Part shown: piece after piece, positions 41,255 through 53,718 of the stretch
Layout: every line of letters starts with the position of its first letter
Numbering within the stretch: the first letter of the stretch is position 1
From: Pseudoclavibacter endophyticus
GTDB lineage: Bacteria > Actinomycetota > Actinomycetes > Actinomycetales > Microbacteriaceae
NCBI RefSeq assembly: GCF_008831085.1
Contig: NZ_WBJY01000004.1
Span: 248,001 to 312,000 of the forward strand
Reading direction: 5' to 3'
Length of the DNA stretch: 64,000 nucleotides
Position numbers and translations under genes: made by a program
Notes under the pieces: model-generated
Seen by the model: only the letters and a program-made list of their open reading frames with translations
Database searches by the model: none
What the model was told of the DNA's origin: nothing

Positions 41255-41258
<4 letters not shown>
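39627..41258 (-). CDS. Dynamin-like / Era-like GTPase with C-terminal membrane anchor (second of pair)
   Basis: A 543-residue GTPase. G1 is GFFGATGSGKSSLFNA, G3 is LDLPDFDS (Asp-Leu-Pro-Asp), and G4 is VLNQIDLL, within residues 50-190. A helical region follows to about 410. Two hydrophobic hairpins (WWPVIGVVQWIALLAALVG and VAMLLIAAGILLGILLG) lie near residues 425-500, and an Arg-rich amphipathic tail ends the protein. This is the layout of bacterial membrane-remodelling GTPases. Its ATG overlaps the stop of the upstream GTPase gene (ATGA). Streptomyces has the comparable DynA/DynB pair acting in septation; the role here is inferred only. Confidence 0.75.
39629..39650. terminator. Hairpin after holA inside the convergent GTPase 3' end
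   Basis: ATCGCCCGC-CCGC-GCGGGCGAT, a 9-bp perfect stem starting 8 bases after the holA stop codon and overlapping the last codons of the convergent GTPase gene. No T-tract. Confidence 0.6.
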
Positions 41259-43390
<2,132 letters not shown>

Positions 43391-43440
43391 GCCGCACGAG
43401 CCGGGGAGTTCTCCCGCGCCGGTGCGTTGCCCGCGACGAC

Positions 43441-43470
43441 GAAGGCCCCGCCGGGGTCGGCGGGGCCTTC
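43441..43470 (-). terminator. Hairpin terminator of rpsT
   Basis: GAAGGCCCCGCC-GGGGTC-GGCGGGGCCTTC, a 12-bp perfect stem 65 bases downstream of the rpsT stop. It separates rpsT from the GTPase genes on the same strand. Confidence 0.85.
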
Positions 43471-43534
43471 GTGTGCAGCTCGTCGTGAACGCGCTCCGGC
43501 GTCGGGGCAGCGCCCGTCGCGGCTTCGGGTCGTG

Positions 43535-43801
43535 CTAGGCGGCGATGGAGTCGACGGCCTTGGCGATCGACGACTTGCGGTTCTTCGCCTGGTTCTTGTG
43601 CAGCACGCCCTTCGAGACGGCCTTGTCGAGCTTGACCGAGGCGTGCTGCAGCGCCGCCGTGGCCTTCTCGGCGTTGCCCTCGGCAACGGCCCCGCGCACA
43701 CGGCGGATCGCGGTGCGGAGCTCCGACTTGTAGGCGCGGTTGCGCTCGGTGGCCTTCTGGTTGGTCTTGATGCGCTTGATCTGCGACTTGATGTTTGCCA
43801 T
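43535..43801 (-). CDS. rpsT: Ribosomal protein bS20
   Basis: An 88-residue basic small-subunit protein: [20 protein letters not shown] at the N-terminus and [16 protein letters not shown] at the C-terminus, the normal length. The ATG at 43801 is obvious from the family start; a frame open to 43915 is not coding there. It sits between the GTPases and lepA, as in related genomes, with its own terminator downstream. Confidence 0.98.
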   Translation of the reverse strand: MANIKSQIKRIKTNQKATERNRAYKSELRTAIRRVRGAVAEGNAEKATAALQHASVKLDKAVSKGVLHKNQAKNRKSSIAKAVDSIAA

Positions 43802-43934
43802 GTGCAGCTTTCTGGTGCGTGAACGTACGGGGTCGGTGCCGAACGGTAGAGGGGCCGCGCGGCAAGTCGCGCCGTGTGGGTCGACGCGGAAGCCAAGGAG
43901 CAATGCTACCAGCATTCGGCCCCGCGATCGAGCG

Positions 43935-45128
43935 TTAAGTCGCCGGGTGGTCCGCCCCCGAGTCCGCGCCCGGGTCCACCACCGGGTCCGACGCGGCGCG
44001 CTGCAGGGCCATCGCCGACTCGGCCAGCGAGAGCCCCGGCAGCGGCTGTCGGCGGAACTGGCCGATCAGTACGAGCAGGGCGGCCAGGACGATGAACGGC
44101 ACCCACAGCGTCCATCCGACGAGACCGACGATCGGATCGACGACGGATACGTCGCCGACCATCACGACCCACACGGCGCCCGTCGTGGCGTTGATCGAGC
44201 CGTGCGCGATCGCCGCCGGGTAGACCGAGGCGCTGCGCAACCGTACCCATGACACGAAGAGGCCGACGGCAAGGCAGAATCCGATCATCATGAGGAGCCC
44301 GAGCGGCCCCCGGTCTTGGAAGTTGTAGCCGAGCAGGATGATCGGCGCGTGCCAGAGACCCCAGACGACGCACGAGATCACGATGGCGGGCCACGTCCCG
44401 AGCGGACGCAGCGCCGGAAGCAGCCATCCGCGCCAGCCGAGTTCTTCGCCGAACGCGGGCAGCGAGCTGAGCAACACGCCGAGCGTCAGCGTTTGCCCGA
44501 GCATGGTCGCGGCGAGCACGCCGGCAGGCAGCGCCTCCACCTGCGCCACGACCTCGTCCGGCTGCCCGAGGGCGGCCAGGTTCGCGACGTACGACTGGCG
44601 GAACGCTTCGAGCGTGAGGTCGATGGGGGCGGCACCGATGGCGCTGGCGAGCAGCACACCACCCACCACGAGCAGCGGGGGAGCGACCCAGGCGATCGCC
44701 GTGATCAGGATCGTGCGGCCGATCGGGCGCACGCGAAGCCCTAGCAGCGACACGGGCCGCTTCGGGCGCTGGATGAGGAACACCACGACGAGTGCCGCGA
44801 GCGTCGGCGTGAACATGAGCGCGATGAGCAGCAGCTGCATCATGATCGGGTCGACCGCCTCGAGCCCGCCCGCGAACCACAACGGCAGGCACACGGCCCA
44901 CCCGGCGATGACGGCGATCGCGACGAAGGCGATGACGGCGCGCCACGGCACGCGCGTCGGCAGCGCCTCGGCGCCGTTGCGCAGGCGTCGCTCATGCTTC
45001 GCCGCCGCGGCGGGGTCGGGCGGCAACGCCGGACCGGAGCCGTGCGCGTCGCCTGCCGGCGGCGGGATACGCGAAGGAGGAGGCTGGGCGTCGACGTGCC
45101 GGTCCTGGCCGGCCTGGTTCGGGTTCAT
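43935..45128 (-). CDS. CPBP family intramembrane glutamic endopeptidase
   Basis: A 397-residue membrane protease (CAAX-protease/bacteriocin-processing family). Seven or eight helices span about 55-360. Motif 1 is [17 protein letters not shown] (catalytic Glu pair and Arg), motif 2 [12 protein letters not shown] (His), and motif 3 [11 protein letters not shown] (His/Asn). The N-terminal 60 residues are Pro/Ala-rich and cytoplasmic; the C-terminus is Asp/Ala-rich. Substrate and role are unknown. It is divergent from lepA across 156 bases. Confidence 0.88.
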   Translation of the reverse strand: MNPNQAGQDRHVDAQPPPSRIPPPAGDAHGSGPALPPDPAAAAKHERRLRNGAEALPTRVPWRAVIAFVAIAVIAGWAVCLPLWFAGGLEAVDPIMMQLLLIALMFTPTLAALVVVFLIQRPKRPVSLLGLRVRPIGRTILITAIAWVAPPLLVVGGVLLASAIGAAPIDLTLEAFRQSYVANLAALGQPDEVVAQVEALPAGVLAATMLGQTLTLGVLLSSLPAFGEELGWRGWLLPALRPLGTWPAIVISCVVWGLWHAPIILLGYNFQDRGPLGLLMMIGFCLAVGLFVSWVRLRSASVYPAAIAHGSINATTGAVWVVMVGDVSVVDPIVGLVGWTLWVPFIVLAALLVLIGQFRRQPLPGLSLAESAMALQRAASDPVVDPGADSGADHPAT

Positions 45129-45284
45129 GTCTCAATCGTTGCGAGCGCCGTCCGCCCGCGCTTCGGTCGCGCGGGCGAATCTGGACGGAGCCCGGCTCGC
45201 CCGGGCGGCTGCGTCTCGGCCGCGCGGGGGAGCCCGCCCGTGTCGTGGCCCGGAGCTCCGAGCACATGGGAGAATCGCCGGACC

Positions 45285-47138
<1,854 letters not shown>

Positions 47139-47159
47139 CGGGGCGGGACGCGTTTCGCC

Positions 47160-48017
47160 TCACGGGAGGAGGCCGAGTTTTCGCGCCTGCGCCACGGCCG
47201 CGTGACGCGTCGACGCCTGGAGCTTCGACATCGCCGTTCCGAGATACGCCTTGACGGTCGCCTCGCGCAGGCCGAGCTGCTGGCCCGCCTCGGCGTTGGT
47301 CGCGCCGAGGGCGACGCAGGCGAGCACGTCGATCTCGCGCGGCGTCAGCTGCACGTCCGCCTCGCGCTGCAGCGGCTCGTGGACCGCGCCCGAGAGGGTG
47401 GCCAGACGCTGCTCGACCTCGGCCAGGCGAGCGCGAACGGCGGCATCCGGCAGGGCCGCGGCGATGCGACGCAACTCGGCGTAGGTTTCCCGGACCGTCT
47501 CCCGCTGGGTCGGCGAGAGACCGGGCTCGCGCGTGCTCGCCCGCGCGTCGGCGATGCGCCGTTCCACCTCATCGTGGATGCGCAGCTCGTCCGCCAGACT
47601 CCTCGCGACGTCGACGGCGGGCGACGTCGTGACGCCGCCGATGTTCCACCGCCCCCAGGCCCCGCCGTAGAGCACACCGAGCGCCCTGCCGTGGACGATG
47701 ACGGGCACGGCGAGCAGCGTGCTGATCCCCTCGCCGAGGATGTAGCTGTCGTAGTCGTGCGTGATCTGCCGCGCCGTGCTGTAGTTGCCCGTCATGCGCG
47801 GCCGGAGCTCGGTCATGGCACGTCCGCCGAGCCCCCGTTCGCGGCGAACCGCGAGGCCGTCGAGCGCGTTAGTGTGCGTGCCGATCTTGACGGTGACGGC
47901 TGCCGTGTCGCGCGAGACGAGGCCTCCGAATGCGATCGGAAACCTCGTGCGCCGCGCGAATTCACGCACGGCCGACTCGAGCAAGTGCGCACCATTGCCC
48001 ACTGCGCTTGGTTCCAC
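47160..48017 (-). CDS. GAF-domain LuxR-family transcriptional regulator
   Basis: A 285-residue regulator. The N-terminal GAF-like sensory domain (about 10-150) includes LLAVPVIVHGRALGVLYGG. A coiled-coil helix (150-215) follows, then a LuxR helix-turn-helix at the C-terminus: LTPREIDVLACVALGATNAE, then LGLREATVKAYLGTAMSKL. The GTG at 48017 has GGGGAGG four bases upstream; a frame to 48041 is possible. It is divergent from DUF485-actP. Similar regulators next to acetate permease genes control acetate metabolism in Actinobacteria, so it likely regulates that operon. Ligand unknown. Confidence 0.85.
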   Translation of the reverse strand: MEPSAVGNGAHLLESAVREFARRTRFPIAFGGLVSRDTAAVTVKIGTHTNALDGLAVRRERGLGGRAMTELRPRMTGNYSTARQITHDYDSYILGEGISTLLAVPVIVHGRALGVLYGGAWGRWNIGGVTTSPAVDVARSLADELRIHDEVERRIADARASTREPGLSPTQRETVRETYAELRRIAAALPDAAVRARLAEVEQRLATLSGAVHEPLQREADVQLTPREIDVLACVALGATNAEAGQQLGLREATVKAYLGTAMSKLQASTRHAAVAQARKLGLLP

Positions 48018-48188
48018 GAATCCTCCCCTTCGCGGTCGCACGCATTCGCACCGGTACCGACTTCCGGGGGTAATGCCCCGCGGTGCTGGTTCGTAACCTC
48101 GACGCTACCACCGGGGCCGGGAGCGCGCCCCGGGCGGTGCCGCGAGGAACGCGGCGCCGCACACGCTGACATGTGGCAAGGAGGCCCC

Positions 48189-48539
48189 ATGACGAATTCA
48201 TCGCCAGACTCGGCGACGACCGGCGTTATCGACTATGTCGCCGAGGAAGACACCCCACGATTCCGGGGGCTGAAGCGCGTGCACCGAGGCTTCGTGTTCC
48301 CGCTGTCAATCTTCTTTCTCCTCTGGTACTTCGTGTACGTGGTGCTTGCGGGATGGGCACCGGAATTCATGGCGACCGAGGTGTTCGGCCACGTGACGAT
48401 CGGTCTGCTGCTCGGGCTCGGCCAATTCGTGACGACGTTCGTGATCACCATGTGGTACGTGCGGTTCGCGAATCGGAGGCTCGACCCGATCGCGAGCGAG
48501 ATCCGCGCCGACCTCGAAGCGAAGGAGGCCTCACGATGA
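48189..48539 (+). CDS. DUF485 domain inner-membrane protein (acetate permease partner)
   Basis: A 116-residue protein with two TM helices (about 38-60 and 70-95): RGLKRVHRGFVFPLSIFFLLWYF and TIGLLLGLGQFVTTFVITMWY, both read in pieces, then YVRFANRRLDPIASEIR, the DUF485 hallmark. It is nearly always encoded before actP. AAGGAGG lies five bases before the ATG at 48189. Its stop overlaps the actP start (ATGA). The presumed role is to stabilise or assemble the permease. Confidence 0.93.
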   Translation: MTNSSPDSATTGVIDYVAEEDTPRFRGLKRVHRGFVFPLSIFFLLWYFVYVVLAGWAPEFMATEVFGHVTIGLLLGLGQFVTTFVITMWYVRFANRRLDPIASEIRADLEAKEASR

Positions 48540-50152
48540 GTGCCATCGCGGCTGTTCTCGCCCAGGTCGACCAGACCATGGAAAGCAATCCCGTCCTCAA
48601 CATGTCGGTGTTCGGCGCGTTCGTGGCGGTCACGCTCTTCATCGTGATCCGCGCCAGTCGGAACAACAAGACGGCGGCCGACTACTACGCGGGCGGTCGC
48701 TCGTTCACGGGAACGCAGAACGGGTTCGCGATCTCCGGGGACTATCTCTCGGCGGCGTCCTTTCTCGGCATCTGCGGCGCGATCGCCGTGAACGGGTACG
48801 ACGGGTTCCTCTACTCGATCGGCTTCCTCGTTGCGTGGCTCGTCGCGCTCCTGCTCGTCGCCGAGCTCATGCGCAACACGGGCAAGTTCACGATGGCGGA
48901 TGTGCTGTCGTTCCGCCTCAAGCAGACCCCGGTTCGTATGGCGGCGGCGCTCACGACGCTCGCCGTGTGCTTCTTCTACCTGCTGGCGCAGATGGCCGGG
49001 GCCGGCGGCCTCGTTTCGCTGCTGCTCGGCATCGACGCACCCATCGGGCAATCGATCGTCATCGCCGTCGTCGGGGTGCTGATGATCATCTACGTGCTCA
49101 TCGGTGGCATGAAGGGCACGACCTGGGTGCAGATCATCAAGGCGTTCCTGCTCATCGGCGGCGCGTTCGTCATGACGATCTGGGTGCTCGCGATCTACGG
49201 GTTCAACTTCGACGCGCTGCTGCAGGGCGCGGTCGACAACTCTCCGATGGGCGAAGAGATCCTGGGGCCCGGCCTGCAATACGCCAATCCCGTCGACTTC
49301 CTCTCGCTCGGCCTCGCCCTCGTCCTCGGCACCGCCGGGCTGCCGCACGTGCTCATGCGGTTCTACACGGTGCCGACGGCGAAGGAGGCCCGCAAGTCCG
49401 TGGTCTGGGCGATCTGGCTCATCGGCGGCTTCTACCTGCTCACGCTCGTGCTGGGCTACGGCGCGGGCGCGCTCGTCGGACCCGAGACGATCGAGAACGC
49501 GCCGGGCGGCGTCAACTCGGCTGCCCCGCTGCTCGCGCAGGCGATCGGCGGGCCGATCCTGATGGGCTTCATCTCGGCGGTCGCGTTCGCGACGATTCTC
49601 GCCGTGGTCGCGGGCCTGACCATCACCGCCGCCGCGTCGTTCGCGCACGACATCTACGCGAGCGTGATCCGCAAGGGTCAGGTGACGGGCGACGGTGAGG
49701 TGAAGGTCGCGCGCATCACCGTGCTTGTCATCGGCGCCCTCGCGATCATCGGCGGCATCGGCGTTCAGGGGCAGAACGTCGCGTTCCTCGTAGCGCTCGC
49801 GTTCGCCGTCGCGGCATCGGCCAACCTGCCGACCATCCTGTACTCGCTCTTCTGGCGAGGGTTCACGACCCGGGGCGCCGTGTGGAGCATGTACGGCGGG
49901 CTCGCCGCCGCGCTTCTGCTCATCCTCTTCTCGCCCGTGGTCTCGGGCGCGGAGACGAGCGTCTTCCCCGACGCGAACTTCGCGATCTGGCCGCTCAGCA
50001 ACCCCGGCATCGTGTCGATCCCGATCGGATTCGCCCTCGGCTGGATCGGCTCGATCACGACGCCGAAGGGCTCGGAAGACCCACGACTCGCCGCCGAGAT
50101 GGAGGTGCGATCGCTCACCGGCCACGGCGCCGAGAAAGCGGTTGAGCACTGA
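48536..50152 (+). CDS. actP: Sodium:solute symporter, acetate/propionate permease (ActP-like)
   Basis: A 538-residue SSS-family transporter with about 13 helices. Hallmarks are NNKTAADYYAGGRSFTGTQNGFAISGDYLSAASFLG (in two pieces), LPHVLMRFYTVPTAKEARKSV and the Na+-binding helices around residues 55-75 and 360-400. It imports acetate and other short monocarboxylates with Na+. GAAGGAGG precedes the ATG. It is coupled to DUF485 and ends at a strong terminator (50171-50211). No acs gene is adjacent. Confidence 0.9.
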   Translation: MSAIAAVLAQVDQTMESNPVLNMSVFGAFVAVTLFIVIRASRNNKTAADYYAGGRSFTGTQNGFAISGDYLSAASFLGICGAIAVNGYDGFLYSIGFLVAWLVALLLVAELMRNTGKFTMADVLSFRLKQTPVRMAAALTTLAVCFFYLLAQMAGAGGLVSLLLGIDAPIGQSIVIAVVGVLMIIYVLIGGMKGTTWVQIIKAFLLIGGAFVMTIWVLAIYGFNFDALLQGAVDNSPMGEEILGPGLQYANPVDFLSLGLALVLGTAGLPHVLMRFYTVPTAKEARKSVVWAIWLIGGFYLLTLVLGYGAGALVGPETIENAPGGVNSAAPLLAQAIGGPILMGFISAVAFATILAVVAGLTITAAASFAHDIYASVIRKGQVTGDGEVKVARITVLVIGALAIIGGIGVQGQNVAFLVALAFAVAASANLPTILYSLFWRGFTTRGAVWSMYGGLAAALLLILFSPVVSGAETSVFPDANFAIWPLSNPGIVSIPIGFALGWIGSITTPKGSEDPRLAAEMEVRSLTGHGAEKAVEH

Positions 50153-50170
50153 CCCCGCGGTCGATAGAGC

Positions 50171-50211
50171 CGAGGCCCGGCCGAGGACGATCCCCCCTCG
50201 GTCGGGCCTCG
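50171..50211 (+). terminator. Hairpin terminator after actP, 16-bp stem
   Basis: The arms 50171-50186 and 50196-50211 pair over 16 bp with one G-U, around a 9-base loop. No T-tract follows. It lies 18 bases after the actP stop. Confidence 0.85.
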
Positions 50212-50318
50212 TGTCCGCCCGCGCCCGGTCCTTCTGACCGATTCCGTGGCCGATCGCCCCGCCGGCCGCCATTGCGGGCTGGATGCGCGATGGTCATCGA
50301 GACCTGTTGGGCCGGGCG

Positions 50319-50879
50319 TCAGGTCGTCCCCTCGTGGGCGAGGAGGCGCGCCTTCACCGCGTTCCCGTACGCATAGCCGCCGAGCGAACCGTCGGATCGG
50401 CGAACACGGTGGCACGGCACGATGAGCGCGACGAGATTGGTGGCGCAGCCGCTCGCGGCCGCGCGCACCGCCCGCGGGCGGCCGGCGGCCGACGCCAGTT
50501 CGCGGTAGGTGAGGGCCGTGCCCGCTGGGATGCGGCGAAGGGCCGCCTGGACCTCGCTGCGGAAGGGTGAGGCCGACTGGCGCACGGGAATGCCGTCGAG
50601 CGCATCGAGGTCGCCGGCGCCGTAGGCGCGCAGCGCCACCACGACCGGATGCTCGAGGTCCGCGGGCGTTCGTGCCCCGCGGTCGGCGGGTCCGAGCCGC
50701 GCGAACAGGGCGTCGCCGGGGCAGAACCCGCCGGCGACGACCTCGCCGGTGGTCGCGTCGACGAGCGCCGTGAAGGGGTGGTCAGCGATCTCGACGGCGG
50801 CTTCGAGCAGCGCGGTGGCGCCCGGTGCCGCCGTGCCCGGGGACATCGGGTCGGATGCTGGTGTGCGATTCGTGGTCAT
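50319..50879 (-). CDS. ogt: Methylated-DNA-[protein]-cysteine S-methyltransferase (Ogt/MGMT type)
   Basis: A 186-residue suicide repair protein that takes alkyl groups from O6-alkylguanine. The acceptor site is IVPCHRV (C156) followed by GSLGGYAYG. The RAVRAAASGCATNLVALIV region carries the Asn-rich hinge (family PNP.P in a relaxed form), and TALTYRELASAAGRPRAV the arginine finger and recognition helix. The start at 50879 overlaps the stop of the Ada-AlkA gene (ATGA), so they form an operon for alkylation damage. A longer frame to 51299 overlaps that gene and is not used. Confidence 0.92.
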   Translation of the reverse strand: MTTNRTPASDPMSPGTAAPGATALLEAAVEIADHPFTALVDATTGEVVAGGFCPGDALFARLGPADRGARTPADLEHPVVVALRAYGAGDLDALDGIPVRQSASPFRSEVQAALRRIPAGTALTYRELASAAGRPRAVRAAASGCATNLVALIVPCHRVRRSDGSLGGYAYGNAVKARLLAHEGTT

Positions 50880-52522
50880 GACCGGTGGTACTCCGTTCGC
50901 CAGAGGTGCATAAGGGCGTAGCTCCGCCAGGGTCGCCACGCGTCGGCGAGGCGGTCTGCCGCGCGGGGCGTGAGGCCGGGCGTACCGACGAGTGCGCCGA
51001 GCGCGCGCCGCGCGATGAGGTCGCCCCCGACGAACACGTCCGGGTCGCCGAGGCAGCGCATCGCGATGAGGTCGGCAGTCCAGGGCCCGACGCGGGGGAG
51101 CGCGAGCAGGCGTGCACGCGTCGCCGCGCGGTCGGCGCCCTGGCCGAGGTCGATGGCGGCGGTTCCGGCCCCCGGCGCCGCGAGCTCGGCGGCGAGGGCA
51201 ACCAGGGCGGTGGCGCGGTTGCCGTCGACGCCGAGCCGTGAGCGCACCCGGGCGACGCCGTCGTCGGCGATCGCCGCGGGATCGGGTGGGCTCATCCAAG
51301 GCGTGGGCGCGGGCGAAGCGCTGCCACGAGGGGCAGCGTCCGGATGCTCCGAGGACGACGCGAGCTCGGGAAGCGCCCGCCCGTACTCCGCCGCGAGCCG
51401 AGCCTGTACGGTCAACGCCGCGCGCACCGAGACCTGTTGGCCGAGCACGATCATGAGCGCCGTCTCGTGCGGGGCGACCGACCCCGGGATGCGCATGCCC
51501 GGCGCGGCGGTGACGAGCGGGGCGAGGCGAGTGTCGGCCGCGAGCGCCTCGTCGACGAGGGCGGGGTCGGCGTCGAGGTCCAGCATCCGGCGCACCCGCG
51601 CGATCGCGGGCATGAGGTCGTCGAGGCGCGGCAGATCGAGGTGCACGACGACCGAGATGTCGCCGTGCCGTTCGCCCGCGCGCGCCCGGCCGCCGCGTTC
51701 GCCGGGGCGCTCCTGATCGCCCGCCTCGCCGCGCGGCCAGTCGACGCGGGCCAGCGCGTACCCGCCGGGCACCGGCACGACGCGCTCGTGCGTCTCCGGG
51801 GCAGTGCGCTCCAGGCCCGCCACCGCATGGTTCGCGAGGAACGTGCGCAGGGTCGCCGTCCCGAACGGGGCGCGCGTCCGGAGCCGCAGCGTGATGCGCG
51901 GGCGCCGCGACGACTCGGCGCGCTCGCCTGGATCACCGATGGCTCCGCGTCGACGGGGCAGCATCGACGGCGCCACGCCGAACTCCGCGCGCATCGTGTC
52001 GTTGAACCGCCTGATGCTGCTGAACCCCGCGGCGAACGCGACCTCGGCGAGCGGCAGGGCCGTCTGCTCCATCAGTTGACGCGCGAGCGCCGCGCGACGA
52101 GTCGCCGCGAGCTGCACCGGCGATGCCCCGGTCGCCTCGACCAGCACGCGGCGAAGCTGCCGCTCCGAGACGTGCAGGCGGGCCGCGAGGCCGGCGACGC
52201 CGCCAGCCGTGTCGAGCGCACCGTCGCGGATCAGGCGAAGCGCCCGCGCCGTCAGGTCGCCCGACGCATCCCAATCCCTGGTGCCTGGCAGGGCATCCGG
52301 CCGGCACCGCTTGCAGGCGCGATACCCGGCGGCGACGCAGGCGGCCGCGGTCGCGAAGAACCTGCAGTGCTCGCGTCTCGGGGTGCGCGCGGGACAGGAG
52401 GGACGGCAGTAGATGCCGGTCGACGTGACCGCGAGGTAGAGCCGCCCGTCGAAGCGCGCCTCGCGACCCGAACACGCCCGGTACGCGGCGTCGTCGTCAA
52501 TCGGTGGGGCGGATGCTCGCAT
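50876..52522 (-). CDS. Ada regulatory/AlkA glycosylase fusion protein
   Basis: A 548-residue three-part protein. (1) The N-terminal Ada zinc domain (1-80) has Cys ligands C39, C43, C70 and C73 in FDGRLYLAVTSTGIYCRPSC and CKRC; C39 is the phosphotriester acceptor. (2) An AraC-type helix-turn-helix (about 90-190) includes LAARLHVSERQLRRVLVEATG and ALPLAEVAFAAGFSSIRRFN. (3) The AlkA N-domain and HhH-GPD glycosylase (about 210-548) have ALMIVLGQQVS and the hairpin with catalytic Asp region, LPRVGPWTADLIAMRCLGDPDVF. It thus senses alkylphosphotriesters, activates repair genes, and excises alkylated bases. It is coupled to the downstream MGMT. A disordered Pro/Ala stretch splits the glycosylase (around residues 400-425). 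Confidence 0.94.
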   Translation of the reverse strand: MRASAPPIDDDAAYRACSGREARFDGRLYLAVTSTGIYCRPSCPARTPRREHCRFFATAAACVAAGYRACKRCRPDALPGTRDWDASGDLTARALRLIRDGALDTAGGVAGLAARLHVSERQLRRVLVEATGASPVQLAATRRAALARQLMEQTALPLAEVAFAAGFSSIRRFNDTMRAEFGVAPSMLPRRRGAIGDPGERAESSRRPRITLRLRTRAPFGTATLRTFLANHAVAGLERTAPETHERVVPVPGGYALARVDWPRGEAGDQERPGERGGRARAGERHGDISVVVHLDLPRLDDLMPAIARVRRMLDLDADPALVDEALAADTRLAPLVTAAPGMRIPGSVAPHETALMIVLGQQVSVRAALTVQARLAAEYGRALPELASSSEHPDAAPRGSASPAPTPWMSPPDPAAIADDGVARVRSRLGVDGNRATALVALAAELAAPGAGTAAIDLGQGADRAATRARLLALPRVGPWTADLIAMRCLGDPDVFVGGDLIARRALGALVGTPGLTPRAADRLADAWRPWRSYALMHLWRTEYHRS

Positions 52523-52636
52523 GCCTCGATTCTTGCTCGCCCTGCCCGCCGCCGCTGGCCGTTTTCGGACATCGCGGTGTCGCAGCCGCGGCCGGGAGTT
52601 CGTTCAGCGTGCGTGCTCCCCGACTGCGAGGTCGAG

Positions 52637-52642
52637 TAGCCT
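52637..52642 (+). promoter_or_regulatory. -10 box of a leaderless dapA transcript
   Basis: TAGCCT, six bases (attcgg), then GTG at 52649. The TAnnnT pattern and spacing are canonical, and no ribosome-binding site is present. Confidence 0.6.
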
Positions 52643-52648
52643 ATTCGG

Positions 52649-53626
52649 GTGAGCGCCACTGACAACCCCTTCGGCCAGGTCCTGGTCGCCCTCGTCACGC
52701 CCATGACCATCGACGGCGAAGTCGACTGGCCGGCCGTCGAGCGACTCATGGACGATGTCATCGTGGGTGGGGCGGACGGCATCGTCGTCTCCGGCACGAC
52801 GGGAGAGACCTCCACTCTGACCGACTCGGAGAAGCTCGAGCTCGTGCGCGTCGGCAAGCGTGTCGCGGGTGGTCGCGCCAAGATCATCACGGGCGGGCCG
52901 TCCAACGAGACGGCGCACGCCATTCAGCTCGCGCAGCAGTCGGCCGAAGCCGGCGCCGACGCCGTCATGGCCGTCACGCCGTACTACAACAAGCCGACGC
53001 AATCGGGCGTGCTCACGCACTTCCGCATGATCGCCGACGCGACCGACCTCCCGATGATCCTCTACGACATCCCCGGTCGCACCGGCATCCCCATCACCTA
53101 CGACACGATCGTTCGCGCCGCACAGCACCCGAACATCCTCGCCATCAAAGACGCCAAGGGTGATTTGACCGAGGTGAGCCGCGTGCTGAACGACACGAAC
53201 CTCATCTACTTCGCGGGCGACGACGCGAACGCGCTGCCGCTCATGTCGATCGGTGCCACGGGCCTCATCGGCGTGACGGCGAACATCGCCCCGCACGCCT
53301 ACCGGACCATCGTCGACGCCGTCAACGGCGGCGACCTGACCGCCGCGACGGCCGCGCACCAGTCGCTCGAGCCGCTCGTGCGCGCCACCATGACACACGT
53401 GCCCGGCACGGTGTCGACCAAATACATCCTTCACGGCCTCGGCCGCATCCCGTCGCCCCGCGTGCGCTTGCCGCTCGTCGGGCCGGAAGATGCGGAAGCG
53501 GCGGTGATCGAGGACGATGTCGCGCGCGTGCGCGGCATCGAGGGCCTCGACCTGTCCAATTTCCGACCCGACCGCAACGCGGCCGCCGGCGGCGCCCTGC
53601 CACGGATCGCCGGCACCACCCGCTAG
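52649..53626 (+). CDS. dapA: 4-hydroxy-tetrahydrodipicolinate synthase
   Basis: A 325-residue class I aldolase-type enzyme joining pyruvate and aspartate semialdehyde, the first committed step to diaminopimelate and lysine. GTTGETSTL is the substrate loop, the Tyr proton-relay is VTPYYNKPTQ, YDIPGRTGI carries the carboxylate Arg, and the Schiff-base Lys lies in AIKDAKGD. The C-terminus is about 20 residues longer than the E. coli enzyme and low in complexity. The GTG start is fixed by the leaderless promoter. It is followed by RNase J, a common actinobacterial order. Confidence 0.97.
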   Translation: MSATDNPFGQVLVALVTPMTIDGEVDWPAVERLMDDVIVGGADGIVVSGTTGETSTLTDSEKLELVRVGKRVAGGRAKIITGGPSNETAHAIQLAQQSAEAGADAVMAVTPYYNKPTQSGVLTHFRMIADATDLPMILYDIPGRTGIPITYDTIVRAAQHPNILAIKDAKGDLTEVSRVLNDTNLIYFAGDDANALPLMSIGATGLIGVTANIAPHAYRTIVDAVNGGDLTAATAAHQSLEPLVRATMTHVPGTVSTKYILHGLGRIPSPRVRLPLVGPEDAEAAVIEDDVARVRGIEGLDLSNFRPDRNAAAGGALPRIAGTTR

Positions 53627-53718
53627 ACCGGCACGCGGCGACGCGCCGTGGTCGAGTCACCCGGACGGGTCGCCTGCCGGGCCGTATCGCGTATGCGGCC
53701 CCTGAACCGAAAGCGACC

